Counted from the first letter of the stretch, positions 23,190 to 33,925 are shown. The stretch: DNA of 64,000 nt from Rhizophagus irregularis (GCF_026210795.1 NC_089460.1:868001-932000), one strand, 5' to 3'. Made by a program: numbers and translations. The notes: a model not told the origin generated them from the letters alone.

Positions 23190-26100
23190 ATGAGCAGAAA
23201 AAGGTCAGTCTCTAGTATACTTGACGATCTTGATTGCATAAGAATCACCTTCAAATCAGCCATCTTCTACTTGTAGAAATAGATCAATTTCTGGTATAAT
23301 AAACGAAGAAATAGTATCTTCTGCTAGACCAACAAGTAATAAAAGAAAACTAGTAGTTTGTAATTGTCCGATTGTGATGGCAACTTGGTGGATTCTCGCA
23401 CAAAAGAAATTCACGATTCTAGACATCAAGAATACCAAGATTCGCAATGTACAATTTCGTACAACAAGTTCGTCAACTTGAAATAGGTGAAACATCAATA
23501 CCCGCTTCAGCTGGACGAATGATTGACGAATCTATTAGACAAGAATCGGAAAAATCAGATAACAGTAATCAAGATGATGTTGATGATGAACATCAAGATG
23601 TCGAATTTAACTTCTTACCTCAACAACGTGCAAGAAAGTATACAAATCGTCCGGAAATTTCAGAAGATCCAGAAGATTCATCATCATCCGAATATACTAC
23701 AGAGGAGATATCTACAGCGATACATTGTCTATAGGCAGCGAATCAGATAACGATCCAATTTCTGGAATTTCTGAAATTTTTGAAGACTATTCACCACCTA
23801 GTTATGAACCATTTAAAATCCACTATATTTAGAATCGAATTATGATCGATTTTTATGGATTTTACTTTGGATAATGAACTTTCGAACAAGATTCAATATC
23901 GCAGACAGCTACTGAGACTCTAATAAAATTTATGAAATTGGCCCTCATGCGATTCAGTAGTGACGATTTTAATGATTTCCCAGATTCGCTTTACTTAACA
24001 AGAAAGAAGGCTTGGATTAAATGACCAATTTCATAGTTTTGTACTGTCCGAAATGTCACAAATTGTATAAAAAAGAGGAAGTGGTAGATTTCAAACAAGA
24101 GGACAATCCTGCTATAATGAAATGTCAACACATAGAATTTTCCAATTCTTCAGTTCGCAGATCACGTCTTTGCAATACGGCATTGTCTGAAAAAATTAGC
24201 GCATCGACAAATCGAACAATAATACGACCTAATTTAATGTATCCGTTTGCTGGAATCAATCAACAACTTGCCACTATGTTTTGTCGCGGCGGGTTTGAAA
24301 ATTCTCTCCGACATTGGGCTAATCGGTCGAATTTTGATAATATTTTGACTGATATATATGATGGGCAAGTGTGGAAGAATTTTAAAGAATCGGACAATGA
24401 AGATTCGCCAAATTTTTTCAGAAGCGAAGTGGCCGATTCTCATCTTGGCTTGATGCTGAATCTTGATTGGTTTCAGCCATATGATAGTACCATTTATAGT
24501 ATCGGTGTCATATACGCCGCTATATGCAATTTGCCACGCGATATCCGATTTAGACGTGAAAATTTATTGACTCTCGGCATTTTACCTGGGCCAAAATGGA
24601 GGTCAGGCCTACATAAAGTGAACCACTATTTAGCACCAATAGTTAACGAATTGGAAACGCTCTGGGAAATTTGGGTTAACACTAAATCGTACTTATGAAT
24701 GCGAAAATGGAAAGAGAGTTCGTGGCGCTTTAATCTTAGTATCATGTAACATTCCCGCCGCAAGAAAAATTTGCGGTCATGCTTTTCTGCTAGTTTCATG
24801 TCGCAGGTGTGAGAAAAAGCAAATTATGAAAATGGGCGGCGTAATTTTGCTGGAATGGATGATGTAGGGTATTCTGCTCGAGATTTGAATGAGCACCGGC
24901 AAAACGCATTAGGTTGGCGAAGATGCAACTCAGACGCTGCTAGAAAGCGCTTCGTCAAAGAAACTGGCGTTAGATGGTCCGAATTGTTACATCTATCATA
25001 TTTTGACCCTATTAGATTTATTACAGTCGATCCAATGCATTGCTTATTTCTGAGCATTGCGAAGTGGATAGTAAAACGAATTTGGATCGATGGGGGTATT
25101 TTGACACCAAATTCTTTGAACAAAATTCAGAAAAAGATGGATGAGTTTCAGATACCATCCGATTTAGGTCGAATTCCAGGAAAAATTCATAGTGGAGAGG
25201 GATTCACCAATTTTACGGCCGATCAGTGGCGAATATTCTTTACAATTTATTCAACTGTATCACTTTGGGAACACCTTTCAGACGTAGATAGAAGAATCTG
25301 AATCATTTTCATTGTATTGTTCGATTTTGTAAATCGGATTCTAGAATCTAATTTATGGACGGCTCCCATGAAGTCTTATCGAAATAGTCAAGCTCATTGA
25401 AAATCACCACGGCAGAGATAAGATCACACCGAATCTTCATCTTTCTCTGCATTTGCGTGATTGCTCATCTGTATAGGGACCATTATATGCGTTCTGGCGT
25501 TTCTTCGAACGTATGAACGGTATTTTAGGTAAATATCCGTTAACGATTTTTTAACGATTTTAACGATTTCAATATTAGCTTATAATTTATTGATTTCGCA
25601 CTTTTAGGTTCGTTACCAAACAGCAACAGGAAAATTGAGTCTGAACTTATGCGTCGATTAATGTTTGATAAACAAATCGAAAATATCGTAAGGATTCAGA
25701 TATCAATGATAAAAGGTCTTGAATTGCTAAACAGTCGGCGTACTATCGGGTCCCTTTCAGTTACTGATGAATTTTCGTCAGATGAGATGCATCGATTTTG
25801 GCTGAATTCACAAAATATTAAAGATTCACAGATTTCTGGCAAAGAAGGCTTCCCAGGTGAATTTCTTAAGCCGGTATCTCATAATATACTACTTTCAAGT
25901 GAAATGTTAAATTTAATGGTCGAATATTACAATGCGACTTACGAATCATTTGGATTTCGGAGGCCTCTTGTAGAAGGTTTAGATAATGATATAATAATTA
26001 GGGTCAAAATTAACCAATTCGGAAGGTGTCGGATTGGTTCAGAAGTCTTTGGATCGTCATTATCGTTAAGACATGTAAAAAGTTCGTACGTCTTAGCGAA

Positions 26101-26443
26101 ATTTATTACGGATGATGAAGATGTCGACACCTACCCAGGTCAAATTCAGTATTATTTTACTCACGTAGTAGACTTTCCGGATGGTCCCGTCGAACATTTT
26201 CTAGCATACGTTTGTTGGTATAAACACGCAAATTCAACCAATATTCGATACTATTTCAGCAGTGATGAAATTTGTAATGTTGAGTTGTGGAATACCGAAT
26301 TTTATCCAATAAGTCGTGATTGTATAATACCTGTGCATCATATTTTAGGTAGATTTGTACCAGTAAGTTACCAAATCTCAAACCGGCAAAATGCAAGAGA
26401 GTATTTAGCCGTAAATCCAATTAGTAGAAAATACCAATTATAA
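23190..26443 (+). pseudogene. CACTA transposase relic (tnp2 family)
   Basis: The start is taken at ATG 23190 (MSRKRSVSSILDDLD). A Cys-rich N-terminal motif (CNCPI, then a frame-shifted block with GNLVDSRT) precedes an acidic Ser-rich stretch (23447-23731). A zinc-ribbon-like YCPKCHKLYKKEE follows at 24045. The catalytic core of the Transposase_21/tnp2 family is clear: LDWFQPYDSTIYSIGVIYAA, CNLPRDIRFRRENLLTLGIL and HKVNHYLAPIVNELETLW (24460-24670), then VDPMHCLFLSIAKWIVKRIW (25025-25087), FERMNGIL before an intron at about 25531-25608, and a C-terminal domain through 26443. Interruptions: frame changes near 23235 and 23375, a gap without a single frame at 23731-24020, a stop at 24696-24698 and several breaks at 25299-25500. 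The encoded enzyme would have cut and joined the CACTA ends; this copy cannot make it. Confidence 0.85.
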
Positions 26444-26577
26444 ACTTATAAGTTTTAGACATAAATTTATAATAAATTGAGTAATTGACTATAAATTTGG
26501 TGTTGATTTTTCCGAATTTCTGAATTTTAATGACAAATCATGTTTTTCAAAAGTTAATTTTGATGACTTTTTTTGTA

Positions 26578-26960
26578 TCAATCAGCCGTCAATCAAATAT
26601 AATGATTTTTTGCCGAATTTTTATTGAATTTTTATTGAATTTTTATTGAATTGTCAATTTTCCATAAATTGGAAGTACATATTTGAATATTGGGCAAATT
26701 TTAGGTTGATTTGCCATTTGTCTGATTTTTTTTTTGATTTCAACCAGCATCAATCAGCCGTCAATCAAATATAATGATTTTTTGCCGAATTTTTATCGAA
26801 TTTTTATTGAATTTTTATTGAATTGTCAATTTTCCATAAATTGGAAGTACATATTTGAATATTGGGCAAATTTTAGGTTGATTTGCCATTTGTCTGATTT
26901 TTTTTTGATTTCAACTAGCATCAATCAGCCGTCAATCAAATATGATGATTTTTTTCTGGA
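26578..26960. repeat. Subterminal direct repeat of the CACTA right end, about 171-bp unit
   Basis: A unit starting ATCAATCAGCCGTCAATCAA and ending TTTGATTTCAACCAGC occurs at about 26578-26748, again at 26749-26918, and partially after 26919. It contains the short GAATTTTTATT triplication. The unit has several copies of NCCGATTT/AATCAGCC words like those of the terminal repeats. Confidence 0.8.
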
Positions 26961-29900
26961 TTTTCATTAAATTGTCCGATTGGCATCAATCAGATGTGCC
27001 GATTTGTAATGTCAGTCGATTTTGGTCTGATTTTTAGCTGATTTTCCATATGTCCGATTTTTTTGATTTCGACCAGTGTATATGTACTATATAGGTATCA
27101 TAGAAGTATTTCTGAAGACGCTATTAACAATCCCGACCTTTGTCATGAAAATGTTGCTCGATTTAAAAGGCTCTTAGATTCATTACACTATAAAGGTCCT
27201 GTTGTAAGCTATGACGGATTGTACAATTTTAAAGTCGGGTTGCAATATTCGAACAAATTTAGGTTGTATTGTTGGATCAACTCTAGACCGAAATGATTGC
27301 AAAATTGAAACCTATGATGATATATATAAAAAGATTTCTGATATCAAGCAAAGAAATGCGATTGCAAAATATGTTAGAGTTTACGTTCTTCAGGTAAATT
27401 TATTAAAAAAATTGATTTGAATTTTAATTACTATTATTAAATTTAATTGATTTAAATTATTAGGTACCTCTTCCAAGGTTTCCACCCGTAATTGTGGCAT
27501 TAATTCCAACTGGAAATGACAGTGCTAATAAAATTTTAGCACTTCATCAGAAACTTATTGATATCGCAGCAGATTTTGAATTACCTATAATTTCTATCGG
27601 ATCAGATGGTGCTGCTGCTGAATTTCAGGCACAAAATTTACTACAATCAATTAGAACAAGAAACCGTGTTCAGCATCGAAATTCCCGATATGGAATTAAT
27701 TTCAACTGTCCTGTATTTTCCAAAGTTGGACCTATAGTTCGTATTCAGGATCCTAAACATGGGAAAAAAACAGCAAGAAATGCAGCCATGTCTGGTGCTC
27801 GTTTACTTACATTTGGTAATTCTACAGTACGATTTGATCAGCTGTTAACGTTATCTTTTCAAGAAAATAGCATTATGTATAAGCGAGATGTAATAAAATT
27901 GGACCGTCGGGATGATAATGCTGCGTATAGAGTATTTTGCTCAAAAATTTGGCACAAGTATTAGATGGAGAAAAGGGATTATCATCTGAATTTCGAGGAT
28001 TATTTGTATATCTCTTTGTTATGGGTATGTATAATGTATTAATTTTAAAATCTTTTATTACTTATTTTGAAATTTGGTTTATTAATTAATATTAATTTAT
28101 TTTAGGTGAGCTTCTCGATAGTTACCTTAATCGAAACATTACACATTATGAGAGGATCGAAATGGCTATGACAGCATATTTTTTTTTACATTTGTGAAAG
28201 TATCACATCAAGACTCTTAGTGATCTTTATCCTTCATATATATCTATTTCAAAAAACTTTTTAGCAATGCAAACTTTTAATATTATGATTAGTTTAGTTG
28301 AATCTTTGGTTCTTTTAATTAAGATTCACAGAGATTACTATAAAAATATACCTTTATTACCATGGAAGCATGACACTGAATCTTGTGAACATATTTTTGG
28401 AATTTCTCGACAATTTCGTTCTGATTTTAATTATTTGGAAATTCTTCAAATGGTTCCGAAAATTAACCAATATCTTAGGTCTGTTCAATCAGATAATTTG
28501 CTATTTAGAAAGGAAAAAATTGTACGTGAAGGTAAATTTTATAATTAACATATATTCTGTGATTATTTTTAGTGAAATTTAAACATTAATGACAAAAAGC
28601 AAAAAAAAAATTATATTATTTTTTACTTATCACGAAACTTACATTATTATCAGGTTATGACTTTAATGAATATGCAGAAATTAATCTTTCAAACAATAAT
28701 CTTGAATGTTTACGGTATTGGCCATCTGATATTGAAATTGATAATGCAATTAGTATAGGTTATGAGAGAGCTATTCATCTAGCAAAATATTTGGAAATGA
28801 CAGCCGTACCTGATGCTTATTATTTCAATATTCATAAGAGATTTCCGGATTTACAGCTTGATGATTTTTGGAATGATAATCCAAATCCTAGAATTATGGA
28901 TAGTAATGATGAACTTAATGTGGATAATTTGTTAACTAATCAATGTATAAATCACGCAATATCTAAAATGAATATAAATCGAGAAGAAGAAATTAATTCT
29001 GATGATTCGCAAATTACATTTTTGATGGAAAAAAATTATAATTGTCAAGTAATTGTAGAACTTGTAGAAAAATTACCTGACATTCCATGGTTTCCAAATG
29101 GTAAATAATAAGTAATAACAGTAATTAATTCTTCATTTTATTGCTAATTTTGTATTTTATATTTATAAATAGATCCTAAATTCAACTGTAATTATATATT
29201 GGATGGTGAATTAAATGTTGATTTTTTTTGGATTTACGTCAAAGCCATGATGCCTATACGAGTAGAAATCTTGAACGAACAAAAACTATTTTTAGAAACA
29301 ATGAAAATAATACTTTAGATAAACTTGATGTTAATATAGCCAGTAATTTGGTTTCATATTTAACGAAAAATGATGATTCTACCTTGACTAAATCACGAGA
29401 AAATAGATGGAAATCAAATAAAAAGACTGATAATAACACAAAAGGTAAACTAATCTATTAATTGTTAATTGTTAAAAGATGAATTTTTTTCATATTGTTT
29501 CTATTTTTAGATCATCCACGTGCTGATAACTCTGCTTTTTTACCGTTACAAATCGGATCTTTCGTAATAGCTAAATTTGACAATACATTTTGTGTTGCTC
29601 AAATCATTGCCATGTATGAACAAAAGTCCTTGATGCATTCATATACTGATACTCCTGTTTCAGATCTCAAATCTCTTTCTTATGTATCTATGAAAATTTT
29701 TTTTCTTTGTGTTAATGGTGCAATTTTTTCAGAGATTCGGGATCATCATTTTTTAATTTTTTCTCATACTAAAGCTTCTCATATTATTCATCATTTGGTA
29801 TTAAAAGATGTTATTATTAGTGAAGAAGCATTAATTCTTAAAGGACAAGCAAAGGAATATTTTAATGCACTCCTTAAAAGTAATAATAAATAAAATCTTA

Positions 29901-30332
29901 ATAAATATAATAAATAAATTTTTTTTCTACATATTTATTTACATATAAAAATAAAGTCATGCTTTAGTTTTGGCGAATTAATACTAAATTTGTATGTAAT
30001 AATTCAATTTTTGGCGAATTCAACTGATTTTAAGGGTAGCGAAATACCCATAATTTTGTGCAGATCATTTATGACCTATATATGTATTTTCCGGGGTCCT
30101 AGCTTTTCGCTACTCAAATTATTTTATTAACCCTTTTTTTATTTTGTTATTTTTATTTTGGCTTTTATTTTGTTACTCCTTTTTTCTCTTTTTGTATCCT
30201 GGATTTTTTATTACAGTAACAGTGAATTTTTAGACACTTATAAAGCAGAGACTGGAAGGAGGAGTTTTTTTTTAAAAAAGGATTTCTTTAAGAAGTACTT
30301 GCTCTCCTAGTTTAGAGTTTCAACTGACAGTA

Positions 30333-30723
30333 AAGCTCTACATGAGCCAGCTTGAGCCGAGCCAAGGACTAGTTCAGCTTGGTTCAGCTTGGCTTGTTCC
30401 AAAAGCTCACAAGCTAGCTCATTTTCAAAATCATATAAAATTTATTATAACTAAAATTTCAAAACGTGATAACTTCGCCAATATTGCTCCAAATTTAATG
30501 ATTTTACTACCATTAGATTCGTCTCATCAAGAGGAATCAAATGGTAGTAAATTCATTAAATTTGGAGCAATATTGGCGAAGTTATCACGTTTTAAAACTT
30601 TAGTTTTAATTTTCAATAAATCGAGCCAAGCCAGCACCAAGCCAAGCTATAACTGCAGCTTGGTTTGGCTTGGCTTGGTTCAGCTTAAAAGTTCACAAGC
30701 TGGCTTGGCTCATATAGAGCACT
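30333..30723. mobile_element. Hairpin MITE with 11-bp target duplication (GAGCCAAGCC-word type)
   Basis: An exact 11-bp direct repeat, AACTGACAGTA, lies at 30322-30332 and 30724-30734. Ends read AAGCTCTACATGAGCC and, reverse complemented, AGTGCTCTATATGAGCC. Outer arms contain GAGCCAAG, CAGCTTGG and GGCTTGGCT words. The inner part (30461-30593) is a nearly perfect palindrome with about 60-nt arms and a 12-nt loop holding the GTCTCATCAAGA hairpin motif seen in other MITEs. The 127-codon open frame across it is a by-product of the repeats. Confidence 0.85.
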
Positions 30724-30847
30724 AACTGACAGTATATATATGGTTATCCTGAGTGATAGATAAGTAGTTTGGTACTTAATATTTAATAATATTAGTTTAT
30801 TTGTTTTTTTTCATGTATTTTGATATATTGAAACTTTTGATATTCTA

Positions 30848-30896
30848 ATAAAGTATTCAAATGTGCTGCAGCCAAAAAAAAAAAAAAAAAAAAAAA
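30848..30896 (+). other. Genomic poly(A) tract behind an AATAAA: retroposition scar
   Basis: CTAATAAAG is followed after about 20 nt by a run of about 24 A. This arrangement is typical for the 3' end of a reverse-transcribed, polyadenylated transcript. With the ORF1-like pieces at 13088-15340 on the same strand, it may be the 3' end of a retroelement that later received the DNA transposon and two MITEs. Confidence 0.45.
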
Positions 30897-31684
30897 TATG
30901 AAAAAATTCAAATCTGGAATAATGCCAAAAAGATTATATTACAGGTAAATTTTATATATATATATAAGTAAAAAAAAATATATTAATTTCTATTCTTATT
31001 TTTTTTAAATGAACATAAGAAAATATGAAAGGAGATTTACATGTAACATAAAACCTTTTCTATAAGTTAATATTGATAATAAAAGTATATATTATAAAGG
31101 ATTAAAAATTTTCTAATTTTAAAATTGCTAGACATTAAAGTAACTTTACATCTTACAAAGAAGATTTTTATATAAAAGATATAAATTCCATATTCATAAA
31201 CTCTTGATATTATATATTAAAACTAATCATTCTTTTTGTCTCCTTATTTTTTTTTAGTAAAATATAAAGTATATATAATATATAAAAGTTTAACCAATTT
31301 TTTCACAAAAAATTAAAATATATATATGTTAAAGTATATTTATATGCAAGTGGGCTAAGCAATTTTCTTACTATGAAGTTTACTTTAGCAAATAAACAAG
31401 TTTTGATCTTAAAAATAAAGTAAGAAAAAAGTTAAAGCCAATTAATCATAATGTTTTTTCCACCAAATTTATTCTAAAAAGAAGTCTTTGCAAATATAAA
31501 ATAGGATTTTTCCTACTTTAATAAGACATCTGATAATAATGATCATATTCATATCTGAATTTTTTTCTAATGAATAGTTAGGAATTTTTTATTCATATTA
31601 TAAAATAGTAATGTAATTTGCAAATATTATTTTTTATATATTAATTACTTTGGCAATATTTTATTTCTTAAATAAAGCATATAT

Positions 31685-32256
31685 TACAGTTAAAGTTTGT
31701 TATAGTGAACTCTCAGTTTCAACCATTTTTATTCACTATAATGAATATTCACAAAAATGAAAGATTTCTTTATAGTGAACTTTATATTAATACAAAAAAA
31801 AGGTTAACAAAAGTATTTTGTTAATTTTTGATTTTAAAACCTTAAGAATTTCCAATTCTGTGTATATTTAGTAGATTTTAAACCAATGAATTATTTTCTA
31901 AATTCCTTAAGCTTCTTTATTAATAATAAGAGTATTATTTCTAATTTTTCATTCTCTTTTGTATTATTATTTTCAGGATTTAGAATTATTATACTTATAA
32001 TTTCTTTATTTGATAATAGTTCTATTGGCATTTCATAATACGATCTTGTAAATTTAATTTCTTATATAAATAATTTCATTGTTATAATTCAATTACCATA
32101 ATAAAGTGGAATACCAATCCTAATTTTGTGTTTAAAGTGATTCGCGAACAATATAATATACCTAATGATTTCACGTGATATTCACTATAAAAAATAAGAT
32201 GTGAACTGGGGAATAAAAAAAGTTCACTAGCTTCACTATAACGAGCATTGACTGTA
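31685..32256. mobile_element. TA-flanked MITE (TACAGT termini, TATAGTGAA words)
   Basis: The left end TACAGTTAAAGTTTGTTATA and the reverse complement of the right end, TACAGTCAATGCTCGTTATA, match closely, and both continue with GTGAA. TA lies at both outer ends. TATAGTGAA/TTCACTATA words recur inside both ends, as TATAGTCAC does in the 1272-2236 element. About 570 bp, no coding capacity. Confidence 0.75.
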
Positions 32257-32288
32257 TCTGATATGCTAACTGCTTTTTATAATTTCAT

Positions 32289-32464
32289 TAGCCCTGTAAA
32301 AAAGTCGATCCGTTTTTTATATTCCATTATTTTCTGTAAAAGGCTCATATTTCCGGAATTAATGGAATTTATCGATCTATTTACATTTTCCGTGAATGGA
32401 TCTGTGAAAGGCTCATTTTTACAGAGTTTTTACAGAAATAACGGATAAAATTTTTTATAGGGTA
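32289..32464. mobile_element. Small TA-flanked MITE (TASCCTRTAAAAAA termini)
   Basis: TAGCCCTGTAAAAAAG at the left and the reverse complement TACCCTATAAAAAATT at the right are inverted repeats; GATCCGTT and ATCCGTTA follow inward on each side. About 176 bp with a palindromic tendency throughout (GGCTCATATTTCC, GGCTCATTTTTAC). Confidence 0.6.
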
Positions 32465-32569
32465 AGGAGAAAAGGCAGGTACAGTATAAGAGAGTTGATC
32501 AAAAGTTCCAAAATAAAAAACGTATGCACTGATTTCATATTAAAAAGGAGAGAAATTTATCGGCTACAC

Positions 32570-33210
32570 AAATTTGTGCTATCGTCATCAGAAACGATAT
32601 CACATAACCAATGAGTTGAAGAAGAACATGAAAAAGAACGTGTAGCAAGAGGAATTACTGACGTACTTTTACAAGAGATAAAGTTAAATGTATTTTGTAG
32701 GGTTTCTGAAAATTCTTTTGTAGAAATTATAGCTCGATTAATAGATACTGCTATGTACCGTTTTCCTGTAGACTATGAAATTGAGGTTACAAGAGCTGAA
32801 TGACAGAGTATAGCTAGCAAAATCGGAAAGTTCAACAACAAAAAGGGATAAACCGGATCTTATGATTTGTGTAATAAATGGGAAGAAATTGTATATGTTG
32901 AGAGTGGAAAATGGAATTGTGATGATGAAAAAATTCATAGCGATCATAATAAATTGTGCAACTCTGTATAGACGGTACTGATGAGCTTTTTAAAATATGT
33001 AAAAGAGAGCCTCTTAATAGAAATTATATAGCTGTAAAAGGGTTTGGTGTCAATATCGCAGGTGAATATATTGAAATACATGGATTGGTACGTGAAAAAG
33101 GCATCAGGTACTACTTTCTGATTTTGAGAGCAAAATACTCTTTCGCAAAGAATCAGCGGAAGAAGTAGAAGAATTTATCCATGCTTTATTGACTTTACGA
33201 GTAAGAATTT
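32570..33210 (+). pseudogene. Relic of an unrecognised, probably multicopy fungal gene
   Basis: Read in changing frames, the stretch keeps coding character. It includes VARGITDVLLQEIKLN, NSFVEIIARLIDTAMYRF, a stop, GDKPDLMICVINGKKLYMLR, then CIDGTDELFKICKREPLNRN (32960-33025) and FGVNIAGEYIEIHGLV, and finally a frame-shifted Glu-rich end (about 33110-33200) ending in a possible splice donor. The KPDLMI..NGKKLYML.VE pattern recalls the core of PD-(D/E)XK-like folds in large fungal multigene families, but this is only a resemblance. At least one stop and two frame changes are visible. The 70-codon open piece at 32956-33168 is one fragment of this relic. Confidence 0.4.
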
Positions 33211-33529
33211 TTTATTCATACCAACTCTACTTTATGGGGTAAAGAAAGTATTTTTCGGAATTTATTAAGACGAGCTGATACTAACTATGGGACGATTGGG
33301 ACGTGCACTGAATAATTTTTTTCACACGGTCACATTATTTTGAGCAGATCGAAATTTTCAAATCAATTATCTACATATCTAAGACATGTAATATATAAAA
33401 TCATTCGATATGAGATGATTTAACCTAAGACACGCGGTATCGTCGCGGTAATTTATGTATGTTAACGGTTTTTGCATGATCTAAGCCACATCAATATATA
33501 TTAGAGTCATTCTGGATTGTCTGTTCGAA

Positions 33530-33775
33530 TGAAATGAATGAGTCGAATTCGTGATCATTCGGAGACATTATCCTTTTTTATCAATTTTCTTTTTAATTCC
33601 AAATTTTGACATTCGGGATTGTCAGTAGTCGAATTTGTGACCATTCGGAGACATTGTCTTTTTAATTCTAAATTATGACATTCAGTTCGAATGAATGAGT
33701 CGAAATTGTGATCATTCGGAGACATAATCCTTTTTAATTCTAAATCGAGATTGTCAGTTCGAATGAAACTCCAAA
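33530..33775. repeat. Three-copy imperfect tandem repeat upstream of the micro-exon gene
   Basis: A unit with GATCATTCGGAGACATTATC, then CTTTTTAATTCYAAATT and GACATTC plus TTCGAATGAATGAGTCGAA, occurs around 33540, 33635 and 33705 with a period near 75-95 nt. The array ends about 200 bp upstream of the next gene's ATG. Minus-strand open frames over it are repeat artefacts. Confidence 0.7.
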
Positions 33776-33909
33776 TGGATAAATGAATCGATTTCTTATC
33801 AATATTTATCATTATGAAAGCTATTAAGGAAGGATACCGTAGTTGAAATATCATGGGTCTGTCTCGAAATCTTGAACCCTTTCCGATCCCGAATATTTTA
33901 ATTTTCTTA

Positions 33910-33925
33910 AATATAGTATAAAATC
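33910..33925 (+). promoter_or_regulatory. Possible TATA element of the micro-exon gene
   Basis: ATATAGTATAAAATC lies about 60 nt before the ATG at 33980, in an otherwise GC-poor leader ending in AAAATCAAA just ahead of the start codon. The position is plausible for a core promoter; nothing else supports it. Confidence 0.35.

Larger units (their letters stand above)
17005..27078. mobile_element. Complete CACTA (En/Spm-type) transposon, 10,074 bp
   Basis: The ends read CACTGGTCGAAAT (17005) and ATTTCGACCAGTG (ending 27078), flanked by the 3-bp duplication TAT (17002-17004, 27079-27081). CACTG/CAGTG ends and a 3-bp duplication are the family hallmarks. Subterminal zones are studded with CCGATT/AATCGG words in both orientations, the usual layout of accessory-protein binding sites. 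Inside are two divergently transcribed gene relics: a minus-strand accessory gene (17810-20050) and a plus-strand tnp2-type transposase (23190-26443). They are separated by 2.4 kb of about 90-bp repeats. Both genes are broken, so this copy is probably dead. It sits wholly within an intron of the transposon at 15543-30100. Confidence 0.92.
15871..29893 (+). pseudogene. Decayed multi-exon transposase gene of the 8-bp-duplication transposon
   Basis: Exon pieces: 15871-16390, 16457-16936, 27095-27392, 27464 to about 28024, about 28106-28531, about 28655-29100, about 29173-29444 and 29512-29893, with ordinary GT-AG introns. One intron (16937-27094) is 10,158 nt because a CACTA element landed in it; without the insert and one duplicated TAT it is 81 nt. 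Protein features in order: a Cys/His-rich N-terminus (FCKCGQKV), a Pro-rich stretch, a cysteine cluster (CVRSVNC, CSPCSH, CLHC), PVVSYDG, IISIGSDGAAAEFQAQ, DPKHGKKTARNAAMSG and TESCEHIFGISRQF, where Asp, Asp and Glu are plausible catalytic residues. Disruptions: frame changes near 16240 (in a GAC run), 27262, 27945 and 29222 (T run), and a TGA at about 28194 where the frame continues. The break pattern suggests loss of function, though assembly errors in homopolymers could explain some. Confidence 0.8.
15543..30100. mobile_element. DNA transposon with 8-bp target duplication, host of a nested CACTA
   Basis: The 22-nt ends are perfect inverted repeats: AGGACCCCGGAAAATACATA onward at 15543 and ...TATGTATTTTCCGGGGTCCT ending at 30100. 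An exact 8-bp direct repeat, AGCTTTTC, lies at 15535-15542 and 30101-30108. Direct copies of AGTTTTGGCGAATT or close variants occur near both ends (15578, 15622, 15667, 15709; 29966, 30008) and may be transposase-binding sites. Removing the nested CACTA element leaves about 4.48 kb filled by one spliced, now broken, transposase gene. An 8-bp duplication fits hAT, P or KDZ-type elements; the protein has a GSDGAAAEF block and TESCEHIFG, closer to P/THAP9-like proteins by eye. Superfamily not settled. Confidence 0.85.

Noticed and set aside
24824-25123. 99-codon minus-strand frame
   Set aside because: It is the antisense shadow of the tnp2-type transposase, whose motifs lie on the plus strand here.
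15871-29893. Reading the transposase pieces as several separate small host genes
   Set aside because: They line up in order with matching intron phases between inverted repeats and an 8-bp duplication, which is better explained by one broken transposase gene.
30342-30725. 127-codon open frame
   Set aside because: It runs across the two arms of a hairpin MITE and its Ser/Leu/Gln-Ala composition comes from GAGCCAAG words.
33555-33854. 99-codon minus-strand open frame with repeated NLELKR blocks
   Set aside because: It reflects the three-copy 33530-33775 tandem repeat; no start context, domain or splice support.
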